Virus record (IMG/VR): IMGVR_UViG_3300042314_001189
Coordinates: 62,001 to 126,000 of that record
Length of the DNA stretch: 64,000 nt
Strand: one strand, 5' to 3'
Origin: a virus
The first letter of the stretch is position 1, and the number at the start of each line of letters is the position of its first letter. The translations under genes were made by a program, and so were the position numbers. The notes below the pieces were generated by a model. The model was not told the origin of the DNA, did no database searches, and worked only from the letters and a program-made list of their open reading frames with translations. Positions 46,080 through 53,655 of this stretch are shown here, in pieces.

Positions 46080-47270
46080 ATGAAAACAAAATTGATATTA
46101 GCCTTTGTAATTGCCCTAATAAGTTCCGTTAGAGCGCAAGTTTCAACAGATTACACATTTTCAGAAACAATTGGAACCTATGCTGCCATAACTAGTGGAA
46201 CACAACTAGTAACAACAACCGCTGGTGCGACAGCATATGACACCGATGGTAGTACTATTTCACTACCAACTGCATCATATTTTACTTTTAATAACGTAAC
46301 AATAACAACTGTCTATATGATGGCAGATGGTTTTTTATGGTTAAATCCTGGGGTTACAATGGCCAACGTTAGTGGTACGAATGCTGTTACGGGGCCGATT
46401 CCATCTACAAGAGTTGCTGACGGTGTAATATCAGCCATGGGAATGGATTTGAGAAGCACATCGTTAGCTGGTCAAGTATATGAAAGAAGATGGTATGACG
46501 ATGGAATAGAAGTCATTTTTCAATGGCAAAACGCTGCAAGATATGTACAAAGTAGTTCTGAAAGATTTTCATTTCAAATAAGAATAAATAAAACAACTGA
46601 TGTTGTGCGTGTTGTATATGGAAATATGACAACGATTACAACGAGCACAACTTATCAACCAATGGTTGGTTTAAGAGGTTCAACAAATACAGATTATAAT
46701 AATAGAAGATTAACAAATTCTATACCCGATTCAACTCCAAACTGGGGTCAACCAAATGGTACAACTGCTGGTACTTCAAATGCACACACTGTTAGATTTA
46801 GAAATAATTGCTTACCAACATCTGGGCTTACATTTGTTTGGACACCACCAGTACCGTTGCCGATAGAATTAATATCATTTGAAGGTATAACAAAAAATGG
46901 TTATAATCATTTGTTTTGGAAAACAGCTAGTGAATCTAACAATGATTATTTCACGATAGAAAAAACGCAAGATGGTATAAACTATAATACTGTTATAAAC
47001 ATAAACGGTGCTGGTAATTCAAACACTACATTAAGTTATGATTATATCGATTATAACGTTGACAATACAATAAACTATTATAGGTTAAAACAAACCGACT
47101 ATGACGGTAAGTATGCGTATTCACATATTATAACTTTAGACAACACTAGGAAAATACTTTTGGTTGTTAGAGTGGTTAATTTATTAGGTCATGATGTTGA
47201 TATAAACTCAAAAGGTATTGTGATATTGATATATGACGATGGTTCGGTCAAGAAAATATTTAATGAATAA
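46080..47270 (+). CDS. Secreted protein with T9SS type A sorting domain
   Basis: 396 residues. Signal peptide MKTKLILAFVIALISSVRAQ with cleavage near residue 20. A beta-rich body is followed by the flavobacterial linker PLPIELISFEGITKNG, an Ig-like strand set (FWKTASESNNDYFTIEKT, YYRLKQTDYDGKY) and a C-terminal type A-like sorting tail with VVNLLGHDVDINSKGI and a final DDGSVKKI. Such tails direct proteins through the type IX system to the cell surface. In a phage this suggests a host-acquired surface or release protein. Late-type motif upstream. Confidence 0.8.
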   Translation: MKTKLILAFVIALISSVRAQVSTDYTFSETIGTYAAITSGTQLVTTTAGATAYDTDGSTISLPTASYFTFNNVTITTVYMMADGFLWLNPGVTMANVSGTNAVTGPIPSTRVADGVISAMGMDLRSTSLAGQVYERRWYDDGIEVIFQWQNAARYVQSSSERFSFQIRINKTTDVVRVVYGNMTTITTSTTYQPMVGLRGSTNTDYNNRRLTNSIPDSTPNWGQPNGTTAGTSNAHTVRFRNNCLPTSGLTFVWTPPVPLPIELISFEGITKNGYNHLFWKTASESNNDYFTIEKTQDGINYNTVININGAGNSNTTLSYDYIDYNVDNTINYYRLKQTDYDGKYAYSHIITLDNTRKILLVVRVVNLLGHDVDINSKGIVILIYDDGSVKKIFNE

Positions 47271-47275
47271 ACAGA

Positions 47276-47283
47276 TATTTATA
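47276..47283 (+). promoter_or_regulatory. Late-promoter-like motif TATTTATA
   Basis: Ends 10 nt before ATG 47294. Confidence 0.55.
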
Positions 47284-47293
47284 CTAAAAAGAA

Positions 47294-47965
47294 ATGATGA
47301 AAGATTTTATAAAAAAACATGTAAGTGAAGCTATGACGTATAACTTGATAGAAGTACTTATGGGTGAAGATTATCCATCAACATTTGATATGGAACATTT
47401 TAAAAATCTTAGAAAATACGCTGAAAGGGTTAGATATTGTAATGAACATTTGAAAAAGATTTCTTCTGGTTCTTCTAGAATAGTTTATATGGTTGATGAC
47501 ACAAAAGTATTAAAATTAGCTAAGAATGAAAAAGGTGTTGCTCAATGTGCAACAGAAATACAATGGGGTAATGATAGTTACTATGGTGACGTTTTAGCTA
47601 GCACAATCGAATATCACCCAGATGATTTATGGGTTGAAATGGAGTTGGCTAGAAAAGTTAAAAAATCTGATTTCAAAAGACTTGAGGGTATTAATTTTGA
47701 TGCGTTTGGTTATTATTTGAAAAACTTTGAGTTTCAAAATAAAGGAAGAAGAGGTGTGTTTAGTATAGACCCTAAAGAAGAAGAAATTTTAGATGAAAAC
47801 CAATTTACACAAACTATTTGTAGTTTTATGTCAGATTCTGATTCACCAGCTGGTGATTTTATGCGTTTAAACTCATACGGTGTTGTCAACAGAAATGGTG
47901 AAGATATTATCGTAATCATAGATTTCGGATTGACACAAAGTGTGTATGATGAATATTACAGATAA
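47294..47965 (+). CDS. Protein-kinase-like late protein
   Basis: 223 residues. N-terminus MMKDFIKKHVSEAM is helical with a V-x-E possible cleavage site. SSGSSRIVYMVDDTKVLKLAK resembles a kinase glycine loop and Lys strand, read here as two motifs GSSRIVY and KVLKLA; near the C-terminus VIIDFGLT is a DFG motif. No HRD loop is seen before it, so activity is uncertain. Late-type motif and N-terminus suggest a packaged effector. Confidence 0.5.
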   Translation: MMKDFIKKHVSEAMTYNLIEVLMGEDYPSTFDMEHFKNLRKYAERVRYCNEHLKKISSGSSRIVYMVDDTKVLKLAKNEKGVAQCATEIQWGNDSYYGDVLASTIEYHPDDLWVEMELARKVKKSDFKRLEGINFDAFGYYLKNFEFQNKGRRGVFSIDPKEEEILDENQFTQTICSFMSDSDSPAGDFMRLNSYGVVNRNGEDIIVIIDFGLTQSVYDEYYR

Positions 47966-47979
47966 AAAACAATAATAAA

Positions 47980-48011
47980 TTTGTTTTTTATAAAAATTAT
48001 TCATACCTTTG
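47980..48011 (+). promoter_or_regulatory. Host-type promoter of PNK-like gene
   Basis: TTTG (47980-47983), 20-nt spacer, TACCTTTG (48004-48011), then 4 nt and ATG (leaderless). Confidence 0.75.
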
Positions 48012-48015
48012 CTTT

Positions 48016-48948
48016 ATGAAAGATAAAATTAGAGAAATTTTAAGGGAGAATACCGAAAAAAATATTTTAGGTGTTGTGGTATCTAAACCAAATCAAGAAT
48101 TGATAATTATGCGTGGAATTCCAGGTTCTGGAAAATCAACAAAGGCTAAATCACTTGTTGGGAAAGGTAAAATACACTCTACCGATGATGTTATTGAAGC
48201 TGGTGGTGATTATAACGAATTTTTTGCTAAAATGATAGCATCAAAAGACTTTGCACCATTAAGCCGAGTTCACTCAACCAACTTGAAAAACGCTATTGCA
48301 TCTATGAAGTCTGGTGTTTCACCAGTTATCATCGATAACACAAACATTAAACAAAACGAGTCAAAAGCTTATATTGTTGCTGCGTTGGAAATGGGTTATG
48401 CTGATAATAACATTAAATTTGTTGATATTGGTACTGCTGGGTTAGAAGCGGCTGAATTAGCTAAAAGAAATACTCATGGTGTACCATTGGATAAAATAGA
48501 AATGATGATTGCTAGTCACACAGCACAAGGGCCATTGACGCTTCAAAGCGTTTTGGAGTCAAAAGATATGTACAAACAATCCGATGTATTGTACTCTGCT
48601 GTAGTGTTGGACAACGGTTCTAAATCAGCATTGTTATCAAGACTTGAAGATATGATACCAGAAGGATGGAAAGTATTTGCTCACCACATGACAATTGTTT
48701 TTGGTAAAGGTGTTCCAAATAAAGAAGACTTGGGTAAAGAGGTGACTTTGTATGTTGAAGCGATAGGTCTTAGCGATATGGCTATGGCTGTAAGGGTTGA
48801 AGGTTATCCATCGGCCAACGCAATACCACACATTACAATTGCGATAAATCCAGACGGTGGTAAACCAGTGATGTCCAACGATATAACAAAATGGCAAAAA
48901 ATTAAAAACTTTGCTATCAAAGGTGTTGTTACCGAAATAAAAAAATGA
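48016..48948 (+). CDS. Polynucleotide kinase - 2H phosphodiesterase fusion
   Basis: 310 residues. Residues 34-42 form the P-loop GIPGSGKST of a polynucleotide kinase domain (HSTDDVIE and VIIDNTNI follow). The C-terminal domain has two H-x-T motifs, HHMTIVF (H224, T226) and PHITIAI (H272, T274), defining a 2H cyclic phosphodiesterase. The kinase-CPDase order is that of the healing half of fungal tRNA ligase Trl1. An Rnl1-like sealing enzyme is encoded 1.3 kb downstream. N-terminus MKDKIREILREN resembles the L-x-E peptides. Confidence 0.75.
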   Translation: MKDKIREILRENTEKNILGVVVSKPNQELIIMRGIPGSGKSTKAKSLVGKGKIHSTDDVIEAGGDYNEFFAKMIASKDFAPLSRVHSTNLKNAIASMKSGVSPVIIDNTNIKQNESKAYIVAALEMGYADNNIKFVDIGTAGLEAAELAKRNTHGVPLDKIEMMIASHTAQGPLTLQSVLESKDMYKQSDVLYSAVVLDNGSKSALLSRLEDMIPEGWKVFAHHMTIVFGKGVPNKEDLGKEVTLYVEAIGLSDMAMAVRVEGYPSANAIPHITIAINPDGGKPVMSNDITKWQKIKNFAIKGVVTEIKK

Positions 48949-49160
48949 TGAATGAAGTCAAATTAAACCTAAAAGGGTGGGGATTGGTCTTTGTAGAGAT
49001 TATGTGGATTGAAGGTAATTTATACAAAATAAAATTTGTGCCAGAAGATAACATACTTTGTGATGTTAAAACAGAAATATTTCACGTGAAAGAAATATTG
49101 AACATTAATGAAGTTTTTATTGATAAAAATTTAAAGATTACGAAGTATGATAACGAATAA
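48945..49160 (+). CDS. Hypothetical small protein
   Basis: 71 residues, beta-rich (WGLVFVEIMWIEGNLYKIKF). Overlaps both neighbours (4 and 14 nt). No family recognised. Confidence 0.45.
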   Translation: MMNEVKLNLKGWGLVFVEIMWIEGNLYKIKFVPEDNILCDVKTEIFHVKEILNINEVFIDKNLKITKYDNE

Positions 49161-49782
49161 ATCAGCACAAGTTATTTTGATAAATAAAAATGGTTTGGTG
49201 CTAGGTGTTTCTAGGAAAGATGACCATAATGATTTTGGATTACCTGGTGGAAAGATGGACCCAGAAGATGGTGACGACCCAAAAGTCACAGCTATTCGTG
49301 AAACAAAAGAAGAAACTGGTTTGGATATTACAAACCTAAGACTTATATTTGCGATACATAAAGATGGTTTTATGGGTTACACCTATTTGGCTGATTATTC
49401 TGGTAAAATTGAACATGATGAACCACATGTTGTTAAATGGCAACCTATGGAAGTCATGGTTAACGGTAGGTTCGGTAGATACAATCAATTGGTTGCGGAG
49501 TCTTTAAATGATATGAACATCAAATATCAATACCATGTTGATATGAACGCATTGACGTTGGATGTAACACAAATAATTGATGGTCATTATAATGGTGAAG
49601 TAAAATTAGATTTCATCAGAAAAGAATGGGGTTATAACCATTACAACATTTATTTTGTTGACGATAACGGTGAATTAGAAGAAACATTTGGTTTTGATAA
49701 ATCATTGGATAAGAAATTAGATATCGTTTCAAAAAAATATGGTGTTAAGGTTAAGTTATCCTCAGAATATTATTGCAAGTAA
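49147..49782 (+). CDS. Nudix hydrolase with C-terminal extension
   Basis: 211 residues. QVILINKNGLVLGVSRK opens a Nudix domain; the box GGKMDPEDGDDPKVTAIRET is three residues longer than the consensus before REx-KEETG, an insertion seen in some phage Nudix proteins. The C-terminal 80 residues are unrelated. Substrate unknown; a role in NAD-, cap- or nucleotide-derived substrates would fit the RNA repair neighbourhood. Confidence 0.75.
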   Translation: MITNKSAQVILINKNGLVLGVSRKDDHNDFGLPGGKMDPEDGDDPKVTAIRETKEETGLDITNLRLIFAIHKDGFMGYTYLADYSGKIEHDEPHVVKWQPMEVMVNGRFGRYNQLVAESLNDMNIKYQYHVDMNALTLDVTQIIDGHYNGEVKLDFIRKEWGYNHYNIYFVDDNGELEETFGFDKSLDKKLDIVSKKYGVKVKLSSEYYCK

Positions 49783-49803
49783 AGAATAATATTCGTATAT
49801 TTG
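49773..49803 (+). promoter_or_regulatory. Host-type promoter
   Basis: TT-G (49773-49775), 20-nt spacer, TATATTTG (49796-49803). Confidence 0.68.
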
Positions 49804-49817
49804 TAAAAAATAGTTTT

Positions 49818-50159
49818 ATGAAAAATACTGATAGACGTTTAGATTTAAGCGCAAAGTTCATGCAGATGGGTCAGACCCTAATCTTAGAGGGTAGAGAAAA
49901 TAGCGATATTAGTATCTCTCAAACTGGTACCATTTTAGTTTTCATTAGTGGTTTGTTATTAGGTGATGATGAAGATATTTTTAAATTTTCAGACCTATGT
50001 TCAATGTTTTCTGCTAGAAAAATATTAGATGGTATCGAAGAAGAGGGTAGTCCTTTGAAAGGGTTGATGAAACAAGTTTCAGATGCTCAAACTTACGAAG
50101 AATTTATCAAAAAAATTAATGAAATAAGAAAAAGAAATGATAAAGACGATGTTAATTAA
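49818..50159 (+). CDS. Hypothetical protein
   Basis: 113 residues from ATG 49818, 14 nt after the -7 box; an earlier frame start lies in the promoter. One moderately hydrophobic stretch (TILVFISGLLLGDDED). No family recognised. Confidence 0.5.
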   Translation: MKNTDRRLDLSAKFMQMGQTLILEGRENSDISISQTGTILVFISGLLLGDDEDIFKFSDLCSMFSARKILDGIEEEGSPLKGLMKQVSDAQTYEEFIKKINEIRKRNDKDDVN

Positions 50160-50166
50160 ACAAATA

Positions 50167-50198
50167 TTTGTTTAATTCATTTTTATTTACTACCTTTG
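50167..50198 (+). promoter_or_regulatory. Host-type promoter of Rnl1-like gene
   Basis: TTTG (50167-50170), 20-nt spacer, TACCTTTG (50191-50198). Confidence 0.75.
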
Positions 50199-50219
50199 TC
50201 TTATTAAAGTGAAAAGATT

Positions 50220-51344
50220 ATGTTAGCAATACAAAATTATTTATTAAAGCATGGGTTGGAAAAAACTGTGAAAGACTTTAGTTTAAAAACTAGAGAATAT
50301 GAACACAAAATACTTTTAAAGTATGACCAATTGGTATCACCAACCCTTATGGCGTTGCCAGAGATGCAAGATTGTCGTGGTATCATCCTTGAAAAAGGTA
50401 CGTGGAAAGTAATGTCGATGGCATTCCGCAAGTTCTTCAACTCTGAAGAAGGGAATGCCGCTAAAATTGATTGGAATACTGCAAAAGTACTTGAAAAATT
50501 GGATGGTACTATGATACAAGTATATTATGACTGGCATGATATGACATGGTATGCTGGTACTACTGGTACAGCAAACGGTGAGGGTGAAGTGAACAACAAA
50601 AACGGAACAACGTTTAACGATTTGTTTTGGGATACCTTGAATAACAAATATACGTTTAATACATGTTTGTTAAACAAAGATTGCATATACGTTTTTGAGT
50701 TGACAACACCATACAATATCGTGGTTAAGCCACACGGTGAATCATCTGCAACATTGTTGACTGTAAGAAACAGAGAAACTCTTGTTGAGTTATCTGGAAA
50801 AGACTTGGAAATGTCTGCTATATCAATAGGTGTACCATTGGTAAACGCTTTTGATATAAATGCATCTAACGTTGGTCACTTGTTGAAAACGTTTGAAGGT
50901 ATGCCATGGTCAGAAGAAGGGTATGTTGTACGTGACGGTAAAGATAATCGTGTTAAAGTGAAAAACCCAGCATACGTTGCTGTACATCACTTGAAAGGCA
51001 AAACTGCTGAACACAACATATTGACAATCGTAAAAACTAACGAGATAGAAGAGTTTGCAGCTACGTTCCCAGAAAGAACTGAAGAACTTTATCGTCTTAA
51101 AGAAAACTATGATGCGTTGTTGTTAAAACTTAATGTTGTTTGGGATGAGTTGAAATTACACAGACCAAAAAATATAACAAAAGAAGAACAAAAAAAATAT
51201 GCCACGGCTGTTTTTGATGTTTGTAAAAATCATAATGTTGAAGGGTTTACTGGTATGTATTTTGGTTTAGCGCAATACAAAATAAACTCTGTTGAAGAAT
51301 TTTTGTTTAACTATGATGATAAAACATTATATAAAATTTTATAA
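50220..51344 (+). CDS. T4 Rnl1-like RNA ligase
   Basis: 374 residues, same length as T4 Rnl1. Motif I EKLDGTM places the AMP-accepting Lys at residue 93 (T4 K99); upstream QDCRGIILE, motif IIIa-like YVFELTTPYN, motif IV EEGYVVRD and motif V RVKVKNPAYV are in order. The C-terminal helical domain with HNVEGFTGMYFG resembles the tRNA-anticodon-specific domain of Rnl1. Seals broken tRNA after healing by the 48016 kinase-2H enzyme. Confidence 0.9.
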   Translation: MLAIQNYLLKHGLEKTVKDFSLKTREYEHKILLKYDQLVSPTLMALPEMQDCRGIILEKGTWKVMSMAFRKFFNSEEGNAAKIDWNTAKVLEKLDGTMIQVYYDWHDMTWYAGTTGTANGEGEVNNKNGTTFNDLFWDTLNNKYTFNTCLLNKDCIYVFELTTPYNIVVKPHGESSATLLTVRNRETLVELSGKDLEMSAISIGVPLVNAFDINASNVGHLLKTFEGMPWSEEGYVVRDGKDNRVKVKNPAYVAVHHLKGKTAEHNILTIVKTNEIEEFAATFPERTEELYRLKENYDALLLKLNVVWDELKLHRPKNITKEEQKKYATAVFDVCKNHNVEGFTGMYFGLAQYKINSVEEFLFNYDDKTLYKIL

Positions 51345-51346
51345 AG

Positions 51347-51709
51347 ATGGCAATAGATTTTAAAGAAAGGTACGCTAAACTAATACAGAAAGACGAAGAA
51401 CCTTTGACAGAAGTTGAGTTGGGTTATGTTAAAACTATCGAAGACCACATTGATTCAGAGATTGAAAAGAAACTATCAACAGATAGTCGAGAAATTTGGA
51501 TTGATATGGCGTATGTTAGATTTAATTATAACCCATCAACTAAAAAGCCTTTTCCAAATATGACCAATAATAGAAAAGTTTTTTTGAAAAAAGAGTTGTT
51601 GAGTCGTTATGAAAAAGCAAATTGGTCAATAAATTGGCATATTGATGATGGATTAGACGGACCAAATATGTCTGGGGGTGATTATTTAATTTTAAAAGGT
51701 AAAATATGA
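51347..51709 (+). CDS. Hypothetical protein
   Basis: 120 residues. Helical N-terminus; C-terminal SINWHIDDGLDGPNMSGGDYLILKG looks beta-rich. No family recognised. Overlaps the next gene in ATGA. Confidence 0.45.
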   Translation: MAIDFKERYAKLIQKDEEPLTEVELGYVKTIEDHIDSEIEKKLSTDSREIWIDMAYVRFNYNPSTKKPFPNMTNNRKVFLKKELLSRYEKANWSINWHIDDGLDGPNMSGGDYLILKGKI

Positions 51710-51951
51710 GAGAAAACATTACAGCTGATTGGGCTAGAAAAACAGCCGAATCTATTTTAGGTGAAAAAATCAATAAACAAATTGATATATGCCTTACAGC
51801 AATCGAAGAAGCTGTTAAAAGAAATGAGATGGGGTGCAACATAGGTATTTATGCTGACGCTATTGTTGTAAAAGAATTAAACAAAAGAGGGTTTAGTGTA
51901 AAACAATATGACGACCAAAGAGATGGAAGTTATTTAACAATTTCATGGTAA
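51706..51951 (+). CDS. Hypothetical small protein
   Basis: 81 residues, helix-rich with KGFSVKQYDDQRDGSYLTISW at the end in a slightly different order (NKRGFSVKQYDDQR). Pattern 'CLTAIEEAVKRNE ... IVVKELNKRGF' is common in small phage proteins. Function unknown. Confidence 0.5.
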   Translation: MRENITADWARKTAESILGEKINKQIDICLTAIEEAVKRNEMGCNIGIYADAIVVKELNKRGFSVKQYDDQRDGSYLTISW

Positions 51952-52256
51952 TGGATTTTTTAAAAGAAATCCTTTCAAACCCATACTATTCATCTTTGAT
52001 TGTTTTAGTAACTCAAATATGCATGTTATATTTGAGAACTATAAATATTGTTTACACTACCGAACATAACATATACGGTGCAATATGGTCAAACAATTTA
52101 TTTGCGATTGCATGGTTATTGTCAACATCAATTGGCTTGAATGCAATATTGACTGGTAATATTTTACCAATCATTGCTTTTTTGGTTGGTGGTAGTCTTG
52201 GGACATATTTTGGTATGAAAAAAGAAATTAAGAAACGTGAAAATCAAAAGAGTTAA
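51951..52256 (+). CDS. Membrane protein with three hydrophobic segments
   Basis: 101 residues from ATG 51951 (TAATG junction; ATG 51945 is an alternative). Hydrophobic segments near residues 12-30, 45-62 and 68-86 (ILPIIAFLVGGSLGTYFGM). No family recognised. Confidence 0.5.
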   Translation: MDFLKEILSNPYYSSLIVLVTQICMLYLRTINIVYTTEHNIYGAIWSNNLFAIAWLLSTSIGLNAILTGNILPIIAFLVGGSLGTYFGMKKEIKKRENQKS

Positions 52257-52258
52257 AA

Positions 52259-52633
52259 ATGAACAAAGAGGAACTTGAAAATTATTTGGAATCCATTGGT
52301 GGTCTTTACGATTGGAAAGGTAGAACCCACACAAAGGCTAACATATTTGGTGTTGGCGAAGGGTGGTATAGTTTATTAAAAAATCTAATTGAAGAACTAT
52401 TGGAAATTGGTTGGGATAGACATTTGACACAATGTAAAGAAAAGTTCGGTGGATTAAGGTTTTATCTATCAACATATCCAGAAGGTTCTGATGCGATAAT
52501 CTCAAAATACGAATCGTTATCATATAAGACTTGTGAAGTTTGTGGTGAAGAAGGTGTTTTAAGAAAAGCGTCTTGGTTAGCTGTTAGATGTGATGAACAC
52601 TCCGAAGGTAACCCACCATACGCAAATAATTAA
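52259..52633 (+). CDS. Hypothetical protein with C-terminal zinc-binding-like end
   Basis: 124 residues. CKEKFGGLRFYLST then CEVCGEEGVLR and VRCDEH near the end, a possible zinc site of CxxC and CxxH type. The order 'QvKEKFGgLRfY' recurs in phage proteins of unknown function. Confidence 0.55.
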   Translation: MNKEELENYLESIGGLYDWKGRTHTKANIFGVGEGWYSLLKNLIEELLEIGWDRHLTQCKEKFGGLRFYLSTYPEGSDAIISKYESLSYKTCEVCGEEGVLRKASWLAVRCDEHSEGNPPYANN

Positions 52634-52640
52634 AGAATTA

Positions 52641-52672
52641 TTTGGAAATCACAAAAATTATTTGTACCTTTG
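52641..52672 (+). promoter_or_regulatory. Host-type promoter
   Basis: TTTG (52641-52644), 20-nt spacer, TACCTTTG (52665-52672), 4 nt to ATG (leaderless). Confidence 0.75.
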
Positions 52673-52676
52673 TAAT

Positions 52677-53111
52677 ATGAAAACAATTGAAGTTGATGGA
52701 ATCATAGTAAATTATGATTTAGAAAGTCTAGCAAATGAAGTAAATAATATTCAATATGAAATTGAGAACTTCATTGATAACCATAGAACAAGTGGTGGTA
52801 AAGGGGAATTACATGAAGATGCTCCAACTGAGGAAGAATTCATAAACCTTAGAACACAATTCGCTAACGAGATTTTGAATATTGAAGAAAGGTTACCAGA
52901 ATTAATATCTGAAAATTTATTCTTAACCAAAAAAGGTATTCCAGCTAAAGGTAGACGGAGACCAATACTTATGGCACATAATGATTTTTATGTGAACGTA
53001 ATAGATGAATATGACCATGACTTACAATTTGATAGACCTTATTTAAAATTAGACATGATTGGTGATAAAGAAGGTAGATTAATTATTCACGAAATGCAAA
53101 CAAATTATTAA
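52677..53111 (+). CDS. Hypothetical protein
   Basis: 144 residues from ATG 52677, 4 nt after the -7 box; an earlier in-frame start lies in the previous gene. Acidic helical N-terminal half, then a small beta-rich part. No family recognised. Confidence 0.5.
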   Translation: MKTIEVDGIIVNYDLESLANEVNNIQYEIENFIDNHRTSGGKGELHEDAPTEEEFINLRTQFANEILNIEERLPELISENLFLTKKGIPAKGRRRPILMAHNDFYVNVIDEYDHDLQFDRPYLKLDMIGDKEGRLIIHEMQTNY

Positions 53112-53113
53112 TT

Positions 53114-53623
53114 ATGAATTATACAGATAAAACCTACAAAGAAGCCAGAATGGTAGCCGTCAAAGCCCACTCTAACCAATCCTATGATGAAATTTTTCCT
53201 TATGAGAAACACTTAGACGATGTTGTTGATGTTTTGAAAAGATTTGGTTTTTCTGGTAAATTTATTGTTGCTGGCTATCTGCATGATGCGATAGAGGATG
53301 ATGGTATATCTTACAACGACATCAAGAAACACTTTGGTGTTGAAGTTGCCGAGATGGTATTTTGTGTGACTGACGAGTTAGGTCGCAATAGAAAAGAGAA
53401 AAAAGAAAAGACTTTACCTAAAACAGCTAGTAATCCAGATGCTATTATCCTTAAATTGGGTGACCGTATCGCCAACATTGAACATGGTGGTAAAATAGAC
53501 ATGTATGCCAAAGAGTATCAAGAGTTTAAAGGTGCGTTATACTTGAACACGCCATCTGATGGTAAAAAAATGTGGGAATATTTAGATAAATTATTGAAAA
53601 TAAATTTGGTGGAATCAAATTAA
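53114..53623 (+). CDS. MESH1/SpoT-like HD hydrolase
   Basis: 169 residues. KAHSNQSYDE, YEKHLDDVVDVL, AGYLHDAIEDD (HD motif), MVFCVTDE, and LKLGDRIANIEHG (late Asp) follow the order of RelA/SpoT hydrolase domains and stand-alone MESH1 enzymes. No synthetase domain. It probably hydrolyses (p)ppGpp, which would counter the host stringent response, though NADPH or other substrates are known for the family. Confidence 0.75.
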   Translation: MNYTDKTYKEARMVAVKAHSNQSYDEIFPYEKHLDDVVDVLKRFGFSGKFIVAGYLHDAIEDDGISYNDIKKHFGVEVAEMVFCVTDELGRNRKEKKEKTLPKTASNPDAIILKLGDRIANIEHGGKIDMYAKEYQEFKGALYLNTPSDGKKMWEYLDKLLKINLVESN

Positions 53624-53636
53624 TTTACTACCTTTG
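53605..53636 (+). promoter_or_regulatory. Host-type promoter of DNA ligase
   Basis: TTTG (53605-53608), 20-nt spacer, TACCTTTG (53629-53636). Confidence 0.75.
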
Positions 53637-53655
53637 TATCATTAAAATAAATAAT

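Noticed and set aside
45814-46083. 89-residue open frame
   Set aside because: It runs through tRNA-Arg, tRNA-Arg and tRNA-Ser and has no coding character.
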